Origin: Blastobasis lacticolella
Taxonomy: Eukaryota > Arthropoda > Insecta > Lepidoptera > Blastobasidae
DNA length: 64,000 bases
Direction: 5' to 3'
NCBI GenBank assembly: GCA_905147135.1
Contig: LR990039.1
Location: 29,013,708 to 29,077,707, forward strand
Part shown: piece by piece, positions 34,690 to 44,022 of the stretch
Numbering within the stretch: the stretch's first letter is position 1
How the letters are laid out: each line of letters begins with the position of its first letter
Position numbers and translations under genes: made by a program
Notes under the pieces: model-generated
What the model saw: the letters and a program-made list of their open reading frames with translations, nothing else
Told to the model about the DNA's origin: nothing
Database searches by the model: none

Positions 34690-34866
34690 TTGATTTTCCA
34701 CGACCTATTAATCAGCACACTGTCAGACAAGTCTTAGGTCTTGTTGGCTATTTCCGAAAATTTGTTCAAAATTTTGCTCAGATTGCCAATCCATTAGGTA
34801 TATAATTGATTAAAAAAGGGGGTATATCGGTGCTGGTCAGCTGACCGAGAGTTTGTTTAAAACATA
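34690..34866 (+). pseudogene. Ty3/gypsy reverse transcriptase relic
   Basis: The plus-strand frame gives YVDFPRPINQHTVRQVLGLV then GYFRKFVQNFAQIANPL, the conserved block following the palm in Ty3/gypsy polymerases. After a shift come LKKG and WSADREFV. It is interrupted by a stop and by the LINE tail at 34867. Its continuation (RNase H) is at 41820-42115, beyond the BEL element. Confidence 0.8.
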
Positions 34867-35040
34867 AAATGTGACTATGGAATTCTCTGCCACATAATGT
34901 ACGTGACCGTCAGTCACTGTCTATATATAAAAACAGAGTCAAGTTGCAGCGCCTGTTGCGTCTTTTATGTATTTCTCTGTATATCATTATTATGTACAAC
35001 AAACAGTTCAATAAAAATAAAATAAAAAGTAAAACGTGTT
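34867..35040 (+). pseudogene. 5'-truncated LINE tail inserted in the gypsy relic
   Basis: The frame reads LWNSLPHNVRDRQSLSIYKN then RVKLQRLLRLLC, a typical non-LTR retrotransposon C-terminus, and ends in an AATAAAAATAAAAT-rich tail. A truncated 3' end with an A-rich tail is the usual product of target-primed insertion. The tail is repeated at about 41640-41695. Confidence 0.7.
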
Positions 35041-35047
35041 CCAGTGG

Positions 35048-35243
35048 TGTCCAAAGTTAAACCATTAGTTCTAAGAAATTTCACTAGATGTCGCTGATAG
35101 TCTTTTAAATCGCGCTAACGATGTGTTCCTTACAAAATTATGTATTGAAATGCTTATTTTTATTAAAGTAACTATACGATCCAGGAATTGACGTTCTCAT
35201 TTTCTGGGGCATTTTATTGGGGGCTTTGTGCGCTGTCTGTACA
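35048..35243 (+). repeat. BEL/Pao 5' LTR
   Basis: 196 bp, from TGTCCAAAGT to GTCTGTACA. It begins TG and ends CA as retroviral-type LTRs do. An ATT triplet near the end is absent from the 3' LTR. Confidence 0.95.
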
Positions 35244-35245
35244 AA

Positions 35246-35265
35246 GGTCCATCGAGCTCGGATCG
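35246..35265 (+). other. Putative primer-binding site
   Basis: Two bases after the 5' LTR stands ggtccatcgagctcggatcg. Its complement can be laid out as a tRNA 3' end (T-loop TTCGATC-like, T-stem CGAGC, acceptor TCGATGG, discriminator A, then CC). The base opposite the terminal A of CCA is A instead of T, a single mismatch. The tRNA species is not identified. Confidence 0.5.
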
Positions 35266-35795
35266 TTTTTTGATTGAAAAATACGTTCTTGTGGTACACA
35301 ATAAGAGTAATTACATTAGTAGTCGTAAAAATAACCAAGTTGAAGAATAATGTTCCTGACAACATCAACACCCGTGTAAGCTGTGCCAAGCTGTCTGCGT
35401 GCTGGGTGAAGCTGGATGAGCAAGCTGTGTGACCGGTTGGAGCAAAGTGATGTGGTAAAAAGTGCCAATAAAACTGTGAGTACTTTAAAGTTATTATTTT
35501 GAAGACGAAGATAAACAAATTTAAACAAAAATTAATAAGTGTCAAGGACTTGTAAAATTTTAAAAGTTGTGCATGGACTTAGAATAATTTGATAAAAAGT
35601 GAAACTACGGGGAACCTATGCCCAAATTTCTACCCGTTGCAATACAACTCCAAACACTTAGAAAAATATGTGTTAAAATTTGAACTTGACACTTAAAAAA
35701 GTTGCGTTATCTGGAAGATCATTTTAAACTTGGAGAAATTCACATCTGTGTTGGATCATAAATACAATACAAATTACATACATTTCATCATCAAT

Positions 35796-38700
35796 ATGGA
35801 GGCCGTATTACGAATAATGGATGATTTGAAAAATCAAATAGAAAAGGCACGAATTAACTATAGAAAGTCGCCAAAGGAACGGATAACCGAGTCATATTTA
35901 GCTACAAGATTAGAGGGTTTAGAAGAATTGATGAGAAATTTTACTTCGAAACATGAAACATTAATTGCAAAATTTTCAAAAAAGGATTTAGATGAGAGTT
36001 TATACGCGAAGGAAAATGTGTTTGAAACTGTGTATGAAATGTATCTAGACTATAAGGTAGAATTAAGAACAAAAATGGTCACTATGTCACAATCTAAAGA
36101 TGTTTTGGGTAGTTCTAATGAGTCTTCAGCCAAACCCGTAGGGAACAATTCATTGTTACAGCTTCCTAAGATATCTATTCCAACATTTTCCGGAAAATAT
36201 ACGGAATGGTTAACATTTAAAGATTTATTCGTTTCATTAGTGCACAATAATTCTGCCTTAGACGACGTACAACGATTGCATTATTTAAAAACTCAAGTTA
36301 CCGGTGAAGCCGAACAGTTAATTAAACATATACCTATCACACAATTAAATTACGAAAAATGTTGGAATATTTTACAAAGTAGATACAACAATAAAAAATA
36401 CACATCGAATTGTATTTTGAAGCGCCTTCTAAGTCAACGTAATTTACAAATAGAATCATCTTCCGCTTTAAAAGAATTGATAGATACGACTACTGATTGT
36501 TTGCATGAACTGTCAAACTTAGGAATAGACACAAACTCTTGGGATGTGCTTATTATTTACATTATAGGTTTGAAGTTGGACGCGGAATCTCGGAAGCAGT
36601 GGGAATTGCAGGTCAGTAAATCATCCGAAGAATTACCAACATTTGATGAATTTAAACATTTTATAGAAACCAGGTTTAGAGCGTTAGAGTTTTTAGAGCC
36701 TAACAAAGGTAAACCAAAACCTAGTAATGTCAGTAATCCAAAAGCTTTGCACATCTCTTCGAATTATGCTTGCCCACACTGTAACCAATCTCACCGGTTG
36801 AGTTATTGTAAAGAATTCTCTAAGGAAAACGTAGACAAACGTAGAGACATTGCAAAAACTTTAGGAGTTTGTTTCAACTGTTTGGGCAGGAATCATTTAA
36901 ATAGAGACTGTCGTGTTACAAGTAATTGTCGCGTATGCAAAAAACGTCACCATACTTTACTACACCCCCAAAATGCAGGTGGTTCAGTCAAGGTAGCATT
37001 CGCAAGTGAACCTGCGACTGAACCAATGGACGAAAATGAAAAACAGGCTTCATTTTCGATGCAAGATGGTACCCCATCACGGATTTTGAACCATTTTTTG
37101 GCAGGAAAAGTTACAAATCAAACTTTATTAGCTACAGCTTTGATTAAAGCTGAGTCAAAATTTGGTAATACTCATGTACTGAGGGCACTTTTGGATCAGG
37201 GATCCCAAGCGTCGTTTATAACGGAAGCAGCCGTACAACTACTGAAATTGAAGAAAGTACCAACCGCAAGCATTATATCTGGTCTAGGTGGAGATCGAAG
37301 CAATCTATCTTCTAGGCATACCGTTATAGTAGAGGTGCAATCACTTCATGATCCAACCTTTAAACTTAAAGTAAAGGCACATGTGTTGAGAACAGTAACT
37401 TCTCTGCTTCCTGAAAGAAAATGCGAGTTTCAAGACTGGATAAAGTTGCCTCAACTGAAACTTGCAGATCCGCAATACAACACACCAAATAAAATAGATA
37501 TTTTATTGGGGGCGGAAGTATACTGTAAAATATTAAAAGAAGGGTTAATAAAAAGTCCTAGAGATCACATTATAGCTCAAGATACTTACTTTGGTTGGAT
37601 TTTGTCGGGAAGCACTGGCTATGGCGCCTCACAAATAACAAGTTGTCATAATATTATAATCAGCGCGCACGTTCAATCGGAAGAAACGGAAATACTCAAA
37701 AGGTTTTGGGAGATCGAATCCGAACCCGAGTACAACTTTAAAAAGATTCTTACGCAAGAAGAGCAAGCTTGCGAGGATTATTTCGCGGAAACCACTCGGC
37801 GTGACGCAACTGGTCGCTACATTGTAGAGCTTCCATTCCGATCGGACGACCCTCCCTGTGAATATGGAAATACAAAAAATATTGCTGTCAAAAGATTTAT
37901 AAATTTAGAAAAACGGCTTAGCAAGAACATGGATCAAAAGAAACAATATTCTGAAGTTATAAATGAATATTTAACACTTGAACACATGGAGAAAATCCCA
38001 CCTGAAAACAAAAAATCGGACATCGGTCAGGTATGGTTGCCGCATCACGCTGTAATTAAAATGGACAGAACTACTACTAAAACGAGAATGGTAGTAGATG
38101 CATCGGCTAAAGGAAGCAATGGGTTTTCTTTAAACGATACCTTAATGGTAGGACCTACTTTACAGCCTGATTTACGGCATATTATAATGCGTTTTCGCCT
38201 GCACCCAATCTGTCTTACAGCAGACATAGTAAAAATGTACCGCCAAGTGAAAGTAGCACAGAAACATGTTGATTATCAACGTATTGTGTGGAGGGAAGAA
38301 ACAGATTCTGAACTTCAGGATTATCGGTTTTTACGAGTTACCTTTGGCACATCTTGCGCGCCATACTTAGCAGTCAAATCGTTGCAACAAGTAGCTGTTG
38401 ACGAAGGCCATAAATATCCATTGGCCGCTGAGAGGGTAAATTCCGATTTCTACATGGACGACTTAATGACAGGCTGCGAGTCTGAAACTGAAGCTATTAA
38501 GATTTATCAACAAATGAATGAATTATTAAATTCTGGTGGATTTACTTTGCAAAAATGGTCTAGCAACAAGTCAGAGTTGCTAGAAAGGTTAAAAGAAAGC
38601 TCAGATAATAGCATGCAAATAAAAATAGACGAAGTTATCAAAATATTGGGACTCACCTGGAATCATCGATCCGATGAATTTGATTACACGGTAAAGTTGA

Positions 38701-40997
38701 CGCCGGAACCTGCACTAGAAACAAAAAGAAAAATTATCGCGGAAATAGCACGTCTTTATGACCCATTAGGATGGATTGCTCCCTGTATTATTACCTCAAA
38801 AGTGTTTATCCAAAAGTTGTGGATAGCTGGACTCGACTGGGACGATAACTTGACTGAAGAGCTGCAACGTGAATGGGAAAAATATCGTAATGAATTGTGT
38901 AAATTAGTAAATTTCCATATACCTAGATGGGTGCAACGAAGTTCTCAAGATAGAACAATTGAATTGCATGGTTTCAGCGATGCGTCCAATGTAGCCTACG
39001 CTGCTGTGGTGTACATTAGGATAATCGATTCGAATGGCAACATTCACTCAAATCTGGTTACTGCAAAAACAAGAGTAGCACCTATAAAACAAATATCAAT
39101 TCCACGCTTGGAACTCTGCGGAGCTGTTTTAGTTGCTAAATTACTGGGAGAGGTTGCTGAAGTGCTGAAAATTAATAAAGAAAACTTACATGCTTGGACA
39201 GACTCCACAATAGTCTTGTGTTGGTTGAAAGACCATCCCAGTCGGTGGAAAACTTATGTGGCTAATCGCACATCTGAAATTCTCCGTTTAATGGAACCGT
39301 CACAATGGAGTCATGTTAAGTCGCAAGATAATCCAGCTGACTGTGGATCCAGAGGGATATTACCTTCTGAATTGCTTAATAGTCAGCTGTGGAAGGAAGG
39401 ACCAAAATGGTTAAGACAAGAAGTAATTGAATATACCAAATCAAGTGCTACTTGCGACAAAACTGAGTTAGAAGTTCGAACTACTAAAAGTCATGCAGTG
39501 ACCACCCCACAAAATTCGATTGAAAATATAATTGAACGATTTTCATCATTACAAAGATTAGTAAGAGTTGTCGCTTTCTGTTTGCGAATTGTAATTTTAA
39601 AGTCAAAGGATACACTATCCACTTACCTTACGTCCATGGAACTTCAAAATTCATTGAGATGCTGCATTAAACAATGTCAAAGACAATTTTATAATGTTGA
39701 AATGAAGACTCTCCAGGCTGGACTTACCCTAGATAAACAAAATAGTTTAATCACACTTACTCCATTTGTGGATAAAGCTGGAATTCTGAGAGTAGGAGGT
39801 AGAATCCAAAATGCAATGCTCGATGAAAACTCGAAACATCCAATAATAATTCCGAGTAGGTCACATTTGGCAACACTAATTGTGACAGATGCACATCATC
39901 GAACTCTACATGGTGGCCAGCAGTTAATGATAAATTATATCCGATCAAAATATTGGTTGTTTAGACTGAAAAATCTAGTGCGATCTTATGTACATCGATG
40001 TGTCGTTTGTATTCGAAATACAGCAAAGACTCGATCGCAGCTGATGGGACAAATGCCTACATGCAGAGTAACTCCAAACAAGCCATTCTTACACTCCGGA
40101 GTTGATTATGCCGGACCTATAAATATGAGAGTTTCAAAGGGAAGAGGTCAGAAATCATTTAAAGGATACATTTGCCTTTTTGTGTGTATGGCGATAAAGG
40201 CTGTTCACATTGAAGTTGTTTCTGATTTGACCTCTGAAGGATTTTTAGCCGCTTTTAAGAGATTTGTAGCCCGGAGAGGCCGCTGTACTCAGCTCTGGAG
40301 TGACAACGGCACTAACTTTAAGGGTGCATCAAGGGAGCTGAAATCATTGTTTGCTAGTGAGCTTTCTTCAATGTCAAGTGAAATAGCAGCTTCACTGGCC
40401 AACAATGGTACAAAATGGCATTTTATCCCTCCCCATGCTCCCAACTTTGGAGGATTATGGGAAGCAGGGATAAAAAGCGTAAAATTTCACCTAAAAAGAA
40501 TAATCGGAGACACAACACTTACCTTTGAAGAGATGACAACTGTGTTGTCACAGATTGAAGCTTGTTTGAACTCTCGTCCTTTAACACAAATTAGTTCTAA
40601 CTCTGAAGATCCTATGCCGTTAACACCAGGCCATTTCTTGGTTGGTGAACCCTTCGTTATTGCTCCTGACAGTAACTATGAATATTCTGCTTTGGGAAAT
40701 TTAAGACGTTGGCAACTAACGCAACGTATGATGCAATGCTTTTGGTCTAGATGGTCAAAAGAATATTTAACCTATTTTTTCCAAAGATATAAATGGAACA
40801 CTAAATCCCCAGAACCGAAAGTAGGTGATGTCGTTTTAATAAAGGAGGATAACTTACCACCTGCAAAGTGGTTATATGGTAGAGTCGAACAAATTCACCC
40901 GGGCAAAGATAATATTACAAGGGTAGTTACATTACGTTGTAAGGATACGAGTATTAAGCGTCCAACTTCAAAGCTATGCTTGTTGCCCATTAATTAA
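35796..40997 (+). CDS. BEL/Pao Gag-Pol polyprotein
   Basis: One frame of about 1733 codons. I start it at the ATG at 35796 (MEAVLRIMDD), because the frame upstream opens only with a TTG. Domains, numbered from this Met: N-terminal helical Gag, then a DUF1759-like region from about residue 130 (LPKISIPTFSGKYTEWLTF); zinc-binding cysteines at about 326 and 359 (CPHC, CFNCLGRNHLNRDC); aspartic protease with LLDQGSQASF at about 467; reverse transcriptase with YMDD at about 886; RNase H with FSDAS at about 1062; integrase with an HH-CC finger (HHRTLHGG..CVVC) and catalytic D1437, D1503 and E1556 (VDYAGP, WSDNGTNF, GLWEAG); and a C-terminal DUF5641-like domain (VGDVVLIKEDNLPPAKW). No stops or frameshifts. 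It would act in cytoplasmic virus-like particles to copy element RNA and integrate it. Confidence 0.95.
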   Translation: MEAVLRIMDDLKNQIEKARINYRKSPKERITESYLATRLEGLEELMRNFTSKHETLIAKFSKKDLDESLYAKENVFETVYEMYLDYKVELRTKMVTMSQSKDVLGSSNESSAKPVGNNSLLQLPKISIPTFSGKYTEWLTFKDLFVSLVHNNSALDDVQRLHYLKTQVTGEAEQLIKHIPITQLNYEKCWNILQSRYNNKKYTSNCILKRLLSQRNLQIESSSALKELIDTTTDCLHELSNLGIDTNSWDVLIIYIIGLKLDAESRKQWELQVSKSSEELPTFDEFKHFIETRFRALEFLEPNKGKPKPSNVSNPKALHISSNYACPHCNQSHRLSYCKEFSKENVDKRRDIAKTLGVCFNCLGRNHLNRDCRVTSNCRVCKKRHHTLLHPQNAGGSVKVAFASEPATEPMDENEKQASFSMQDGTPSRILNHFLAGKVTNQTLLATALIKAESKFGNTHVLRALLDQGSQASFITEAAVQLLKLKKVPTASIISGLGGDRSNLSSRHTVIVEVQSLHDPTFKLKVKAHVLRTVTSLLPERKCEFQDWIKLPQLKLADPQYNTPNKIDILLGAEVYCKILKEGLIKSPRDHIIAQDTYFGWILSGSTGYGASQITSCHNIIISAHVQSEETEILKRFWEIESEPEYNFKKILTQEEQACEDYFAETTRRDATGRYIVELPFRSDDPPCEYGNTKNIAVKRFINLEKRLSKNMDQKKQYSEVINEYLTLEHMEKIPPENKKSDIGQVWLPHHAVIKMDRTTTKTRMVVDASAKGSNGFSLNDTLMVGPTLQPDLRHIIMRFRLHPICLTADIVKMYRQVKVAQKHVDYQRIVWREETDSELQDYRFLRVTFGTSCAPYLAVKSLQQVAVDEGHKYPLAAERVNSDFYMDDLMTGCESETEAIKIYQQMNELLNSGGFTLQKWSSNKSELLERLKESSDNSMQIKIDEVIKILGLTWNHRSDEFDYTVKLTPEPALETKRKIIAEIARLYDPLGWIAPCIITSKVFIQKLWIAGLDWDDNLTEELQREWEKYRNELCKLVNFHIPRWVQRSSQDRTIELHGFSDASNVAYAAVVYIRIIDSNGNIHSNLVTAKTRVAPIKQISIPRLELCGAVLVAKLLGEVAEVLKINKENLHAWTDSTIVLCWLKDHPSRWKTYVANRTSEILRLMEPSQWSHVKSQDNPADCGSRGILPSELLNSQLWKEGPKWLRQEVIEYTKSSATCDKTELEVRTTKSHAVTTPQNSIENIIERFSSLQRLVRVVAFCLRIVILKSKDTLSTYLTSMELQNSLRCCIKQCQRQFYNVEMKTLQAGLTLDKQNSLITLTPFVDKAGILRVGGRIQNAMLDENSKHPIIIPSRSHLATLIVTDAHHRTLHGGQQLMINYIRSKYWLFRLKNLVRSYVHRCVVCIRNTAKTRSQLMGQMPTCRVTPNKPFLHSGVDYAGPINMRVSKGRGQKSFKGYICLFVCMAIKAVHIEVVSDLTSEGFLAAFKRFVARRGRCTQLWSDNGTNFKGASRELKSLFASELSSMSSEIAASLANNGTKWHFIPPHAPNFGGLWEAGIKSVKFHLKRIIGDTTLTFEEMTTVLSQIEACLNSRPLTQISSNSEDPMPLTPGHFLVGEPFVIAPDSNYEYSALGNLRRWQLTQRMMQCFWSRWSKEYLTYFFQRYKWNTKSPEPKVGDVVLIKEDNLPPAKWLYGRVEQIHPGKDNITRVVTLRCKDTSIKRPTSKLCLLPIN

Positions 40998-41279
40998 GAT
41001 AACTTTGTTATTAGAATAGTAAGTTAGTTAATTTACAGAAATAAATCTGTAATCTTTACAAAATTAAATTTGTATTAGTTTTCTAAAATTTTGTTTTTGA
41101 GTGTTTACAGTCCACTTGTTTAGTTTTAATTATAGTTTGAGGTACAAACATTGTAGAGTTTACAGTTAACATAGAAAAACTGTTTGTTAACGTCAGTAAC
41201 ATTTAACACAAATTGTTTACCTTTTTCTTAACTTTGTTAATTAAGTTTAATTTTAGTGAAGAACCCCTGAGTGGTTCTT

Positions 41280-41290
41280 AGGGGGCGGAA
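41280..41290 (+). other. Polypurine tract
   Basis: AGGGGGCGGAA lies directly before the 3' LTR and is the expected plus-strand primer site. A small stem (aagaacc/ggttctt, 41259-41279) sits just upstream. Confidence 0.8.
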
Positions 41291-41483
41291 TGTCCAAAGT
41301 TAAACCATTAGTTCTAAGAAATTTCACTAGATGTCGCTGATAGTCTTTTAAATCGCGCTAACGATGTGTTCCTTACAAAATTATGTATTGAAATGCTTAT
41401 TTTTATTAAAGTAACTATACGATCCAGGAATTGACGTTCTCATTTTCTGGGGCATTTTGGGGGCTTTGTGCGCTGTCTGTACA
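41291..41483 (+). repeat. BEL/Pao 3' LTR
   Basis: 193 bp, identical to the 5' LTR as far as I can compare, except for the missing ATT triplet. Confidence 0.95.
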
Positions 41484-41488
41484 AGTGG

Positions 41489-41815
41489 TATATACGATCC
41501 AACGGCCGACACGGAACTCCACACTGACGCCAGTAAATAAGAAATTTGAGGTATTTTGCTACAGCGACCAGCGACATAAATACTACCAGCGACATAAGAA
41601 CAGCTATAATAAAAAAAATGTTTATTGTACACAATATTAACATTATTGTGTACAATAAACAGTTCAATAAAAATAAAATAAAATAAAAAGTAAGACGTGT
41701 TGCTAGACCAGTGGTATATACGATCCAACCGCCGACACGGAACTCCACACTGACGCGAGTAAATAAGAAATTTGAGGTATTTTGCTACAGCGACCAGCGA
41801 CCCCGAGGGAGCGAC
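41489..41815. repeat. Duplicated target unit flanking the BEL insertion
   Basis: Unit 1 is split by the BEL element (about 34990-35047 plus 41484-41575). Unit 2 is intact at about 41640-41815. Shared blocks: acagttcaataaaaataaaa, ccagtggtatatacgatcca, cgacacggaactccacactg, aatttgaggtattttgctac. Between the units a perfect 15-bp inverted repeat (41621-41635 and 41645-41659, tttattgtacacaat) forms a hairpin. Confidence 0.8.
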
Positions 41816-41819
41816 AAGC

Positions 41820-42115
41820 CTTTCGCTCCGTCGCCTATAATTACAGCCGCCAGACATCCCCGGAGGAAAGCAACTATCCCGCATAAAAATTGGAAATGCT
41901 GGCTGCTCTCTGAAAAAGTTCCGACTGTACGAGTATTTATTTGGAAAACAATTTAAAATAATTACGGACAGTGGTGCACTGCGGTCGACTTTATTAAAAG
42001 GCGTTTTAATTTCTCGATTTGATCTCTGGCGCTTGCTGCTACAGGAATATGACTGCTTCGTAGAATATAAGGCAGGAAATATCACACGGTGATGCCTTAT
42101 CACGAAATCCTTTAA
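41820..42115 (+). pseudogene. Ty3/gypsy RNase H relic
   Basis: Frames read VAYNYSRQTSPEE, KLEMLAAL and, after a shift, KKFRLYEYLFGKQFKIITD, then SRFDLWRLLLQEYDCFVEYK. These are the RNase H blocks of Ty3/gypsy pol (SR.L...E..Y...E.E.LA, FKI.TD, LQEYDF.VEY..G). A stop, a frameshift and the loss of the region linking it to the RT at 34690-34866 make it dead. Confidence 0.8.
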
Positions 42116-42167
42116 AATCCGAGGAGTTGCTGGATTTAGTATCCATCCGTTACTAGCATTATATGTA

Positions 42168-42515
42168 GAGCGTCGTTGGCCTAATGGTAAAGGTATCCGA
42201 CTTGCAAGCGTCAGGTACCGGGTTCGAAACCCACTGCCGCCATGTACCAATAACGCTTTTCTGAGTTATGTACATTAGTTGAATACTAACCGATGCTCTT
42301 ACGGTGAGGGAAAATATCGTGATGTAACCTGCACATTTAGACGACTGAAGGTGTAACTATGGTTCAAGCAGGTCAGGATCCCCTAGTAGCAGGGTCACAG
42401 AGGTCGGATGGCTGTCGCTCCACTGTAATTACCTTATCTGCCAAATCCTAAATCGGGGCCAGGGCGGACCCCGGGCCTTCGTGCTCGAGAGCACAACCGG
42501 GACATTAACGCCAAG
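42168..42515 (+). mobile_element. SINE family A, full length
   Basis: The best-preserved plus-strand copy. Head agagcgtcgttggcctaatgg with B-box GGTTCGAAACC, full body, and a tail ending acattaacgccaagattat followed by a T-run. Confidence 0.85.
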
Positions 42516-43867
42516 ATTATAATTTTTTTTTTCTACTCGTATGTATCGTCATATTTTGTTAGTGATTATTTAAATGGTTTTTGTTAAATTAAGATCTAAA
42601 ATTAAAGCCTGGAACACACTCTGTCCTATTCTAGCTCAGGCAAAAGAAAAAAATATTACCTTGTCGTGTTTTTGTAGATGTAAAATTTAAATGCATTTCA
42701 CAAGATATATTTAATAAAATCTTTATTTCGATTGTGTGTGATACATGGCTAAAGTGGTAGATAAATATCCAGGCAAGCGTAAAAATGAAACATCAATTTT
42801 ATTTAGAAAATATATTTTCTATAAATGTATACCCATTTAAATAGTAAAACATACAATATACGTATATTATCTGTTTTACATTATAATGTGACTGAAATAC
42901 AAGAATCCATGACAATATTTAGAACGAAATCTATGTACTTGTTGCTACGACATTAAGTTATTGTAAAGAATGTTTTTTAGAGACGTAGAACTTTAAATTA
43001 AAATAACACAAGAAAATAGTGTTTATTAGAATGAATGAAACTAGCTTTATTGGAAAGATATTTTTATGATTTCTGTCAATCTGGATTTGTTATTTTCATG
43101 CACGTTTCGCAAAAATTGCGGCCATATTTCGCTAATAACTCACGGAATGTTATGTTCGATCGTTTATCGGTTTATCGGCATGGAAAAGTGACTTGACATG
43201 TGTCCGGCGAAAATAATGTAAGTGAGTTAGATAGAGAGTAGCCAAAGTGAAATTATTCGTTGATGGTTTTTTTCACCATACAAAAATTTAATCGGCGATG
43301 AAGCTCAGTTTTGGTTGAATGATTAAATTAATAAGCACACGACGGCCACATGACTGAAATTACATTCAAACTTAAATGCTATAAAATTATCTTTCCAAAA
43401 AAGCTGACACAAAGCTTTATTTCAATTAAAAGTTCTCCACCTTTAAAAAGCACCAGTTTTTATACTGCAGGGAAAACTGACACAGATTTCAAAGTGAAAA
43501 CGGATGCTGCATGAGCAGTTGCATTCATATATCGCACTGTCAGGGTGTGAAAAAGCCGTTCCAGTCAGCACAATGTAATTACGACGATTGTTTGGCCTGA
43601 TCTGTAAGCCTACAAAAAATCAACAGCTTAATCATAGCGCTGGTATCGAGCAAACGTATTCAGTATTTCCCTTTAGTACCTACAACTATCATTACATGGT
43701 ATCAAGTGAATATCAATATCAGATTAGAGTAGAGTAGTTGAAACATCATAATCTACAGCGTCATGGAGGTTCAATAGTAATAGCATTGGATATTTCTAAA
43801 TACCAGTTTCCAACATTAGTTTCCAAATACACAATAACAAGACTAGTGTAGCCAGTGTACGTGTTTC
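42516..43867. other. No feature recognised
   Basis: Strongly AT-rich anonymous DNA without open frames worth noting. Confidence 0.5.
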
Positions 43868-44022
43868 ATCATATCAGCCAGAAGACGCCCACTGTTGGGC
43901 CTAGGCCTCCCCCAGAGATCTCCACAAAGGCCGGTCCTATGCTTTCCGCATCCAGCTGGTACCTGCGATCGTTACCAGGTCGTCGGTCCACCTTGTAGGA
44001 GGCCTACCCACGCCTATCCACG
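43868..44022 (+). repeat. Interspersed repeat family C, copy 3
   Basis: catcatatcagccagaagac, cccactgttgggcctaggcc and ccaggtcgtcggtccacctt match the copy at 5404 with few differences. Confidence 0.8.

Larger units (their letters stand above)
35048..41483 (+). mobile_element. BEL/Pao LTR retrotransposon, complete and probably young
   Basis: The 6436-bp element has matching LTRs, a primer-binding region, one uninterrupted Gag-Pol frame, a polypurine tract, and a perfect 5-bp target duplication AGTGG (35043-35047 and 41484-41488). The LTRs differ only by a 3-bp ATT indel, so the insertion is recent. The domain order, protease-RT-RNase H-integrase, with a Gag of the DUF1759 type identifies BEL/Pao. 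No envelope-like frame follows pol. Confidence 0.97.

Noticed and set aside
35138..35545. 135-codon minus-strand open frame at the BEL 5' end
   Set aside because: Antisense of the LTR and leader; its end recurs in the 3' LTR shadow.
41381..42250. 289-codon minus-strand open frame
   Set aside because: It runs across the BEL 3' LTR, duplicated repeat units, the gypsy relic and a SINE head; no domain. A chance composite.
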